Notes under the pieces: model-generated | Database searches by the model: none | Seen by the model: only the letters and a program-made list of their open reading frames with translations | Told to the model about the DNA's origin: nothing | Part shown: positions 1 to 4,443 of the stretch, piece by piece | Layout: the number at the start of each line of letters is the position of its first letter | How positions within the stretch are numbered: the stretch's first letter is position 1 | Assembly: GCA_013812995.1 (NCBI GenBank) | Contig: JACCSL010000290.1 | Location: 1-8,574, forward strand | From: Ardenticatenales bacterium | GTDB lineage: Bacteria > Chloroflexota > Anaerolineae > Ardenticatenales > Ardenticatenaceae | DNA length: 8,574 nucleotides | Direction of reading: 5' to 3' | Made by a program: the position numbers and the translations under genes

Positions 1-7
1 TTTCCAT

Positions 8-36
8 TTGACAGGGCCATTTCGGGGTGCTATACT
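8..36 (+). promoter_or_regulatory. Sigma70-type promoter of the tRNA operon
   Basis: The -35 box TTGACA (8-13) matches consensus exactly. It is followed by a 17-bp spacer and TATACT (31-36), one mismatch from the consensus -10. Transcription would start near 42-44. It is the only convincing promoter upstream of the twelve tRNA genes, and such near-perfect promoters are typical of stable-RNA operons. The start site itself is inferred. Confidence 0.85.
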
Positions 37-95
37 CTGCTCCGTTGTGAGGGAAGAGAAGTTTCACCAGCAAGGCGATCGATAAAGTAACCAGA

Positions 96-155
96 ATGCT
101 ACCCACCATCCTCGTGCAACCAGTACCCTTCTCTTTTACGGAGAGCCCACGCTAA
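96..155 (+). CDS. Possible 19-codon leader peptide
   Basis: ATG at 96 opens a frame reading MLPTILVQPVPFSFTESPR, with TAA at 153-155. The stop codon falls in the 5' arm and bulge of leader hairpin A, so a ribosome finishing here would melt that hairpin and favour the terminator, as in trp-type attenuation. There is no good Shine-Dalgarno (the nearest, AAGG, is about 20 nt upstream), and a frame this short can arise by chance. Codons GTG, TTC, TTT, ACG, GAG and CGC would be read by tRNAs encoded in this same operon. Confidence 0.2.
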   Translation: MLPTILVQPVPFSFTESPR

Positions 156-177
156 CGCTAGCCTCAACCATAGCGAG

Positions 178-206
178 CGTGGCAACCCATCGGTGCCACG
201 TTTTTT
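178..206 (+). terminator. Intrinsic terminator within the tRNA operon leader
   Basis: CGTGGCA (178-184) pairs with TGCCACG (194-200) around a 9-nt loop and is followed at once by six T (201-206). It stands 33 nt before the first tRNA and shares bases 178-182 with the upstream hairpin. It therefore looks like a conditional terminator rather than the end of an unrelated gene. No -10/-35 pair was found between it and tRNA-Lys. Confidence 0.75.
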
Positions 207-239
207 ATTTTGGCCCACCCTTACCAATTATACCGCTTC

Positions 240-312
<73 letters not shown>

Positions 313-319
313 CCTCTAG

Positions 320-392
320 GGCCCCATCGTCTAGCGGCCTAGGACACTACCCTCTCAAGGTAGAGACACGGGTTCGAGTCCCGTTGGGGCTA
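320..392 (+). tRNA. tRNA-Glu(CTC)
   Basis: Acceptor GGCCCCA (320-326) pairs with TGGGGCT (385-391), with a G-T first pair. The anticodon stem is CTACC/GGTAG with CTC at 354-356, the T arm is ACGGG-TTCGAGT-CCCGT and the discriminator is A392. It reads GAG. CCA is not encoded. Most bacteria manage with a single UUC-anticodon tRNA-Glu, so this is probably a second isoacceptor. Confidence 0.95.
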
Positions 393-428
393 CTGACTTC
401 CTCGTGGAGTCGTAGAAATGTCGTGCAA

Positions 429-501
429 GACCATGTAGCTCAGTGGATAGAGCGCTACCCTGCGGAGGTAGAGGCCGGAGGTTCGAGTCCCCCCATGGTC
501 G
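429..501 (+). tRNA. tRNA-Arg(GCG)
   Basis: Acceptor GACCATG pairs with CATGGTC (494-500). The D stem is GCTC/GAGC, and the anticodon stem CTACC/GGTAG carries GCG at 462-464. The arginine identity elements A20 (in GGA of the D loop) and C35 are present, and the discriminator is G501. The T stem GGAGG/CCCCC contains one A-C mismatch (479/491). Bacteria normally read the CGN box with an ACG anticodon edited to inosine, so GCG is uncommon. CCA is not encoded. Confidence 0.92.
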
Positions 502-520
502 TTTAACAATTGAAACAGCA

Positions 521-601
521 GCCGGGATGGCGGAATGGTAGACGCATACGACTCAAAATCGTACGCCGAAAGGCATGGGGGTTCGAGTCCCTTTCCCGGC
601 A
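521..601 (+). tRNA. tRNA-Leu(CAA)
   Basis: This class II tRNA has a long variable arm (GCCGAAAGGC). Acceptor GCCGGGA pairs with TCCCGGC (594-600), the anticodon stem is TACGA/TCGTA with CAA at 554-556, the T loop is TTCGAGT and the discriminator is A601. It reads TTG. It directly precedes the HNH gene, and the HNH reading frame stays open back through this tRNA. Confidence 0.96.
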
Positions 602-620
602 TGGGTTTGAAATTTCAGGA

Positions 621-1061
621 TTGATCCTATGCCTAATCCTTAAGAAACCCCGCGTAAATTGCCCGGCGTGTGGAAAAGAAGTGAAGCGTGCTGTGGATAA
701 GTATTGTAACAACCATTGCATGAACGACTTTCAATACCGTTGCTACATTGAGCGATGGTTGGCTGGCGAAGAAACAGGTTGGATAGGACAATTCTACGCA
801 GTCTCAGCGCACATTCGTCGTTGGATGCGTGAAACTTACGGCGAGAAATGCTCTCAATGCGGTTGGGCAGAGCGAAACCGCACAAGTGGTAGGATTCCTC
901 TCACAGTTGATCACATTGATGGAAACGTAGAGAATAACCGTCCGGAAAATCTTAAATTATTGTGCCCCAACTGTCACAGTCTTACACCCACCTACGGAAG
1001 TTTGAACCGAGGAAACGGCAAACACCCCAATCATAAAGGTGGATACCTAACGCCCGATTAG
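621..1061 (+). CDS. HNH endonuclease inside the tRNA array
   Basis: The product is a small free-standing HNH endonuclease of the type common in phages and mobile elements, expected to cut DNA. Counting from the TTG at 621 it has 146 residues. An N-terminal zinc ribbon (C14, C17, C29, C33) is followed by a conserved linker (YxxRW, then HIRRW at 64-68). The treble-clef HNH core has C77xxC80, DH at 97-98, N102, N110 and C115xxC118-H119, in the context DHIDGN...ENLxLLCPNCH. All metal and catalytic positions look intact. The start is uncertain: the frame is open back to 510 through tRNA-Leu, TTG 621 is the only canonical start between that tRNA and the zinc ribbon, and AGGA abuts it too closely to be a good Shine-Dalgarno. 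The stop TAG (1059-1061) is bases 8-10 of tRNA-Val. It has no promoter of its own that I can see and is probably cotranscribed with the tRNAs. GC is lower than in the genes at the right of the window. Confidence 0.85.
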   Translation: MILCLILKKPRVNCPACGKEVKRAVDKYCNNHCMNDFQYRCYIERWLAGEETGWIGQFYAVSAHIRRWMRETYGEKCSQCGWAERNRTSGRIPLTVDHIDGNVENNRPENLKLLCPNCHSLTPTYGSLNRGNGKHPNHKGGYLTPD

Positions 1062-1125
1062 CTCAGTTGGTTAGAGTGCTACCCTCACATGGTAGAGGCC
1101 GCTGGTTCGAGTCCAGCATCGGGCA
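1052..1125 (+). tRNA. tRNA-Val(CAC)
   Basis: Acceptor GCCCGAT pairs with ATCGGGC (1118-1124), the anticodon stem is CTACC/GGTAG with CAC at 1086-1088, the T arm is GCTGG-TTCGAGT-CCAGC and the discriminator is A1125. It reads GTG. Its first ten bases overlap the end of the HNH gene, and bases T8-A9-G10 form the HNH stop codon. Confidence 0.96.
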
Positions 1126-1127
1126 CC

Positions 1128-1141
1128 TTCCCGAAAGGGAG
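1128..1141 (+). other. GNRA-capped spacer hairpin
   Basis: TTCCC (1128-1132) pairs with GGGAG (1137-1141) around a GAAA tetraloop, between tRNA-Val(CAC) and tRNA-Leu(CAG). No T-run follows, so it is not a terminator. It may help separate or process the flanking tRNAs. Confidence 0.5.
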
Positions 1142-1153
1142 ATAAAACAATAA

Positions 1154-1237
1154 GCCGGCGTGGCGGAATCGGTAGACGCGCTACGTTCAGGGCGTAGTTC
1201 TCGCAAGGGAGTGGGGGTTCAAATCCCTCCGCCGGCA
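1154..1237 (+). tRNA. tRNA-Leu(CAG)
   Basis: This class II tRNA has a variable arm closed around TCTCGCAAGGGA. Acceptor GCCGGCG pairs with CGCCGGC (1230-1236), the anticodon stem is CTACG/CGTAG with CAG at 1188-1190, the T loop is TTCAAAT and the discriminator is A1237. It reads CTG. CCA is not encoded. Confidence 0.96.
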
Positions 1238-1265
1238 CCTGAAGTACTTTTACAATATATAATTC

Positions 1266-1339
1266 GGGCGTATAGCTCAGTTGGTTAGAGCGCCACGTTG
1301 ACATCGTGGAGGTCAGAGGTTCGAGTCCTCTTACGCCCA
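1266..1339 (+). tRNA. tRNA-Val(GAC)
   Basis: Acceptor GGGCGTA pairs with TACGCCC (1332-1338), the anticodon stem is CCACG/CGTGG with GAC at 1300-1302, the T arm is AGAGG-TTCGAGT-CCTCT and the discriminator is A1339. It reads GTC and GTT. It is the second valine isoacceptor of the operon. Confidence 0.96.
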
Positions 1340-1345
1340 TTGCCG

Positions 1346-1416
1346 TGGGGGATAGTATAACGGCAGTACCACTGACTCTGAATCAGTTAGTCAAGGTTCG
1401 AATCCTTGTCCCCCAG
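1346..1416 (+). tRNA. tRNA-Gln(CTG)
   Basis: Acceptor TGGGGGA pairs with TCCCCCA (1409-1415), starting with the U-A pair typical of bacterial tRNA-Gln, and the discriminator is G1416. The D stem is GTAT/GTAC, the anticodon stem ACTGA/TCAGT carries CTG at 1378-1380 and the T arm is CAAGG-TTCGAAT-CCTTG. It reads CAG. Confidence 0.96.
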
Positions 1417-1424
1417 CTCAACAT

Positions 1425-1498
<74 letters not shown>

Positions 1499-1503
1499 CT
1501 GTC

Positions 1504-1532
1504 GGTAGGGAAAGATACCATCTTCCTCTACC
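1504..1532 (+). other. Long imperfect hairpin in the Pro-Gly spacer
   Basis: Bases 1504-1515 pair with 1521-1532 over 12 positions (one G-T wobble, one A-C mismatch) around the loop TACCA. It fills the whole spacer up to tRNA-Gly and has no T-run, so it is not an intrinsic terminator. It could be a processing or spacer element. Part of it (1509-1525) recurs with 15 of 17 matches at 1819-1835, beyond the operon terminator. Confidence 0.5.
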
Positions 1533-1605
<73 letters not shown>

Positions 1606-1623
1606 TGGATGTGTCTTCCCCTA

Positions 1624-1696
1624 GCCGAGATAGCTCAGTTGGTAGAGCACTGCACTGAAAATGCAGGTGTCCCCAGTTCAAGTCTGGGTCTCGGCA
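1624..1696 (+). tRNA. tRNA-Phe(GAA)
   Basis: Acceptor GCCGAGA pairs with TCTCGGC (1689-1695), the anticodon stem is CTGCA/TGCAG with GAA at 1657-1659, the T arm is CCCAG-TTCAAGT-CTGGG and the discriminator is A1696. It reads TTC and TTT. A bacterial genome usually has only one tRNA-Phe species, so this copy may be essential. Confidence 0.96.
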
Positions 1697-1701
1697 CCTC
1701 C

Positions 1702-1773
1702 GCCACCGTGGCTCAGGGGTAGAGCAGCTCACTCGTAATGAGCAGGTCGTGAGTTCGAATCTCACCGGTGGCT
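1702..1773 (+). tRNA. tRNA-Thr(CGT)
   Basis: Acceptor GCCACCG pairs with CGGTGGC (1766-1772), the D stem is GCTC/GAGC, the anticodon stem is GCTCA/TGAGC with CGT at 1734-1736, the T arm is GTGAG-TTCGAAT-CTCAC and the discriminator is T1773. It reads ACG. It is the last gene of the operon. Confidence 0.96.
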
Positions 1774-1786
1774 TCTGATAATAAAG

Positions 1787-1815
1787 AGAGGTAGGGTACG
1801 CCCTACCTCTTTTTT
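1787..1815 (+). terminator. Intrinsic terminator of the tRNA operon
   Basis: AGAGGTAGGG (1787-1796) and CCCTACCTCT (1801-1810) form ten perfect pairs around a TACG loop, followed by T1811-1815. The A-rich left flank (ATAAAG) gives a short T-rich tail on the other strand, so it may also weakly stop the converging operon that ends at 1904. Confidence 0.92.
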
Positions 1816-1903
1816 GTTGGAAAGGTTCCATCTTCGCCATCACGATGCCCACTTGCGCCGCCGACCAATCTCTATAGCCGCTTGGTTTGTTTTAAGTTAG
1901 TCG

Positions 1904-2590
1904 CTACGCCCCGTCGCCTCGGTAGTGCTCAATGTACTCCCGACCAATAGTCGGCATCGGTGTCCTCTGCCACGCAGAGTACCAGACCTCGTTCTCCAGC
2001 CAGAACCGGCATATGAATGCCTCGAACGACTCTGCGCTGTACACAATCTCAGCTGGGTTCAGTGGCTCATCTTGCCATTGCTCCACCTCAGTGCCGTAGA
2101 ACTCCGGCGACGAGACGACAGCGTGATCCAACCCATCTGAGGTCAGATACAAGTACCAGAAGAGGCACCCCTGCGAGTCGGCCAGGAATCGGACCAAGTA
2201 CCCACCACCGGTCGGCAATCGAACTAGCTCTGAGCACAGATCCAAGAAACAGTCAGTGTTCGACTGAACACGTCGTTGTAACGCTGGCGACTCCATGAAC
2301 TTCGTGAACGCCTCCGGCAGCTTGATTTCCAAGTGGGCGGATGCCTCACGCAGGCGGGGGAGCGCCTCAGCGTTCTCAGTGGCTTTCTCCTCCCCAATAG
2401 AGTGATCAGCGTGCTCTGGTGCGGAGATGAGCCAATCAAAATCGCCCCGCATCTCGAACGGGATCGGGGGCAGGCAGTCGAACTCATAGCGACCGTATGT
2501 GCCGACATCGGGCCGGACGTCGCCCAACCCGGCGTTCTCCAGACTGGTCCCCCACCAGTGGCACGGAAACGGTGAGTCGGATGGCAGCAT
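1904..2590 (-). CDS. SMI1/KNR4 (SUKH)-like protein
   Basis: This 228-aa cytoplasmic protein has no signal peptide. Residues about 77-205 resemble the SMI1/KNR4 fold: LPEAFTKFM (91-99), GGYLVRFLADSQGCLFWYLYL (about 129-149), SSPEFYG (160-166) and the closing SFEAFICRFWLENEVW (188-203). Many SUKH proteins are immunity proteins of polymorphic toxins, but others are unlinked to toxins, and no toxin is seen here. The first 75 residues are not recognised. The start ATG has a very strong Shine-Dalgarno (AGGAGG, 6 nt spacing). It is the last gene of the three-gene - strand unit, 30 nt after the leucine-rich-repeat gene. The family call is from remembered motif patterns, not a search. Confidence 0.7.
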   Translation of the reverse strand: MLPSDSPFPCHWWGTSLENAGLGDVRPDVGTYGRYEFDCLPPIPFEMRGDFDWLISAPEHADHSIGEEKATENAEALPRLREASAHLEIKLPEAFTKFMESPALQRRVQSNTDCFLDLCSELVRLPTGGGYLVRFLADSQGCLFWYLYLTSDGLDHAVVSSPEFYGTEVEQWQDEPLNPAEIVYSAESFEAFICRFWLENEVWYSAWQRTPMPTIGREYIEHYRGDGA

Positions 2591-2620
2591 CTATTTCCTC
2601 CTCTGTAGCCCTATCCACCC

Positions 2621-3325
2621 CTAACCGAAGTAGTAGTGAATCATCTCGGACGGGTAATTGTATCGAGTGATAATCTCTGGGGGTAGTGGTAAAAGATTAT
2701 TCTCGATATTCAATATCTCTAACTTGGTCAGCTGTTGGATTTCGGTTGGTAGCTCGGTCAACTGATTGCCATAAAGGTCTAGCATCGTCAGACCAACCAA
2801 CTGCCCAATCTCTGGAGGCAATACCTTCAACTGGTTGCGCGCTATTTCTAGCTTGACCAAATTCGAGAGTTGAGCGATTTCTGGGGGTAATGTCTCAAGT
2901 TGATTGAAGCGAAGGTCCAATCGGGTTAGATTTTTTAATTGCCCAATCTCTGCGGGCAAGTTGTCCAACCGATTATCGCTCACATCCAACACCGAAAGAT
3001 GAGTCAACTGACTGATGTCGGCGGGCAACGCACTCAACCGGTTCCCCCGCAAGTCAAGTTTGCTCAACTGGCTCAATTGGCTGATGGCGGCGGGCCAGCT
3101 CTTGAATTGGTTATGGCCCAGATACAGCACATCAAGTTTCGTCAATTGAGCGATTTCTGGGGGTAACGCCTTGAGTTGATTGCGCCAGAGGTCCAAGACA
3201 ACAAGATTTTTGAGTTGACCAATTTCCGGCGGAAGCGTCGTCAGCCCTTTCTGCGATAGGTCCAGCTGCGTGGCTTCATCTCTGGCGGCCTGTTCGATGA
3301 TGGCGAGAATTTCCTGATTGGTCAT
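2621..3325 (-). CDS. Leucine-rich-repeat protein
   Basis: This 234-aa protein has no signal peptide and is almost entirely repeat. A short helical cap (MTNQEILAIIEQAARDEA) is followed from residue 21 by eight full 23-residue repeats of the form LxxLDLxxNxLxxLPPEIxQL and a ninth, shortened one (L205 to about E216). Such repeats form a curved binding surface, so the role is probably protein binding. The cap and the tail (PPEIITRYNYPSEMIHYYF) resemble the parts flanking the repeats in bacterial Roco/LRR proteins, where a GTPase or effector domain usually follows; here the protein simply ends. It starts 28 nt after the preceding gene with a Shine-Dalgarno (GAAGGA, about 8 nt spacing) in the loop of a small hairpin. 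No partner can be named from the sequence. Confidence 0.9.
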   Translation of the reverse strand: MTNQEILAIIEQAARDEATQLDLSQKGLTTLPPEIGQLKNLVVLDLWRNQLKALPPEIAQLTKLDVLYLGHNQFKSWPAAISQLSQLSKLDLRGNRLSALPADISQLTHLSVLDVSDNRLDNLPAEIGQLKNLTRLDLRFNQLETLPPEIAQLSNLVKLEIARNQLKVLPPEIGQLVGLTMLDLYGNQLTELPTEIQQLTKLEILNIENNLLPLPPEIITRYNYPSEMIHYYFG

Positions 3326-3327
3326 AG

Positions 3328-3349
3328 AGCATATCCTTCATAATATGCT
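3328..3349. repeat. Perfect inverted repeat enclosing a ribosome-binding site
   Basis: AGCATAT (3328-3334) and ATATGCT (3343-3349) form a 7-bp stem with an 8-nt loop. On the - strand the loop holds the AAGG of the Shine-Dalgarno of the leucine-rich-repeat gene. It could tune translation between the first and second gene of the unit. Confidence 0.55.
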
Positions 3350-3353
3350 GGTT

Positions 3354-4094
3354 TCACGAGTGGATAGCCTCGAAAGCACGCTTATAGTGGAAGATGAGTT
3401 TCTGACGCGAAAGAGAAAGCTGGCTTTTTGCCAACCGTGATAGTGTCTCCTCACGAAAATGTGCAGGAATACCCGATTCACTAAGTATGCCGTGAGCAGT
3501 AGCAACCACCTCTTTCAAGGAAACTGAATCCCTGAAAGCTTGAAAGTTATCTTCTTGACCCGCAACTGCCATATTTCGTGCTTGTGCCGCTTGACCAGAA
3601 TAGTGGATGACTTGGGTAAAGGGTCGTTGGAATTTCCGGCGTTCAAGATGCTGAGCCACAGCATTTCCAACTGCGACGATAGCCGCATTTGAGGGAGCGA
3701 CAAGGTCAAGCTCTTCCTGCAACAAAGAGTACCATCTGTCATAGCGCTGGTTCCGAGCGTGGGCAGCGTGGTCTACAAGCATCGCCCCCTTTGATAGGTC
3801 CGTAATGTGGTAGTGCTCTCCCGCCTCGCAAAGATAGTGTCGCGCGCAATAATGGAGAATGAAATCCTCTATTGAGAAGAGGAAATTCCGGAAACCCGCT
3901 TCTACCTTTGACCTTGCGTCTTCTGGGGAATGCGCCCATTGACCCAAGGACGGTTCCATACAAATCAATACATACTCAACTGGACCTTCCGGTGTAAGGT
4001 TCGGAAGAAAGACATCGCCTTCGACCTCTGCGAGTGCCTTCATCCGCTCTTCAAGCTGTCGGTAACTCTCGTGGAAGTGTTCGTTGTTTGGCAT
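3354..4094 (-). CDS. Uncharacterised protein resembling the uracil-DNA glycosylase superfamily
   Basis: This 246-aa protein has no signal peptide or membrane segment. Several blocks sit in the order expected for the uracil-DNA glycosylase fold: YVLICMEPSLG (41-51), where the family has a GxxPG-like loop after a beta strand; HYHITDLSKGAML (94-106), like the TNxxKC strand; LLQEELDLVAPSNAAIVAVGNAVAQHL (124-150), like the EL-xx-P-xxI-x-LG-xxA region; and VIHYSGQA (162-169), where the family has an HPS-like motif. The similarity is one of pattern only, and key catalytic residues are not clearly conserved, so it may bind nucleic acid or nucleotides without being a glycosylase. The C-terminal 60 residues are helical and unrecognised. 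The start has a Shine-Dalgarno (AAGGA, 8 nt spacing). It is the first gene of the three-gene - strand unit. Confidence 0.6.
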   Translation of the reverse strand: MPNNEHFHESYRQLEERMKALAEVEGDVFLPNLTPEGPVEYVLICMEPSLGQWAHSPEDARSKVEAGFRNFLFSIEDFILHYCARHYLCEAGEHYHITDLSKGAMLVDHAAHARNQRYDRWYSLLQEELDLVAPSNAAIVAVGNAVAQHLERRKFQRPFTQVIHYSGQAAQARNMAVAGQEDNFQAFRDSVSLKEVVATAHGILSESGIPAHFREETLSRLAKSQLSLSRQKLIFHYKRAFEAIHS

Positions 4095-4139
4095 CGGTTA
4101 ATTCCTTATGGTCTGCACGATGTTTGCACTTTTGGCCCA

Positions 4140-4266
4140 GCGACTGGAAGTCGCGGCTGGAAGCCTGACGGCTGGGTGTCGGCCTACGCCGACACATTGG
4201 AATTCAGATAGCGCGTCGGCGCAGGCCGACGCCCGGCCAACGGCCATAAAGGGTGACTTCAGTCGC
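4140..4266. repeat. Inverted pair of dispersed-type palindromic repeats
   Basis: The left unit begins with GCGACTggaAGTCGC (4140-4154) and contains GTGTCGGC-ctac-GCCGACAC (4176-4195). The right unit is the same element reversed: GCGTCGGC-gcag-GCCGACGC (4213-4232), ending in GACTTCAGTCGC (4255-4266). GTCGGCCTACGCCGAC and the reverse complement of the right core differ at one base. Each unit folds alone and the two can also pair with each other. They lie between divergently transcribed genes. Similar intergenic palindromes are common in Chloroflexota, so a chromosomal repeat family is likely. Confidence 0.7.
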
Positions 4267-4393
4267 CTCCTCCGCATACGACTGCGCAAATCGGCCAACA
4301 TAGTGGGTCTGCCTCTGCCAGCCTGAGCGTATTGTAATATCGCCAGGGATGCCTAAGCAAGCAAGTACCAGCTTCGCCCTTTCCCGCGTTTAG

Positions 4394-4442
4394 CCCTCAG
4401 CCTGTCGGGTGCCTACCCGATTTCCAATGCTGAGGGTTTTTT
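4394..4442 (+). promoter_or_regulatory. Terminator-like attenuator in the 5' leader of the nuclease gene
   Basis: CCCTCAGC (4394-4401) pairs perfectly with GCTGAGGG (4429-4436). Inside, TCGGGT (4405-4410) pairs with ACCCGA (4415-4420) around GCCT. Six T follow (4437-4442), so this reads as an intrinsic terminator on the + strand, yet no + strand gene lies upstream within the window after the tRNA operon. Its last arm contains GAGGG (4432-4436), the Shine-Dalgarno of the nuclease gene, seven nt before the ATG. The structure could therefore block both transcription and translation. A weak -10-like TAATAT at 4335-4340 has no clear -35. Confidence 0.6.
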
Positions 4443-4443
4443 G

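Larger units (their letters stand above)
42..206 (+). promoter_or_regulatory. Structured leader RNA with antiterminator and terminator, upstream of the tRNA array
   Basis: The 5' domain can close on itself: CCGT (42-45) pairs with ACGG (138-141), and AAGAGAAG (54-61) with CTTCTCTT (128-135). Next comes hairpin A: 147-153 pairs with 176-182, and 156-160 with 171-175, giving 12 pairs around a two-base bulge at 154-155. Hairpin B is an intrinsic terminator that re-uses bases 178-182, so A and B exclude each other. This is the usual layout of transcription attenuators and riboswitch expression platforms. I see no T-box motif and recognise no known riboswitch class. The alternative is a small RNA ending at the terminator, with the tRNAs served by readthrough. 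Confidence 0.6.

Noticed and set aside
42..206. T-box riboswitch, 6S RNA or SRP RNA in the leader
   Set aside because: There is no T-box sequence with a UGG bulge, no GGAAGCAGC-type SRP loop, and no long double-stranded rod with a central bubble as in 6S RNA.
228..234. Own promoter for tRNA-Lys at TTATAC
   Set aside because: There is no -35 at a suitable distance, and the start site would fall inside the tRNA.
510..620. Longer HNH start at TTG 510
   Set aside because: It would translate through the whole of tRNA-Leu and give a non-homologous N-terminus. TTG 621 is preferred, though neither start is well supported.
1702..2300. Integration at tRNA-Thr (attachment-site duplication)
   Set aside because: No second copy of the tRNA-Thr 3' end is found to the right within the window, and no integrase gene is present.
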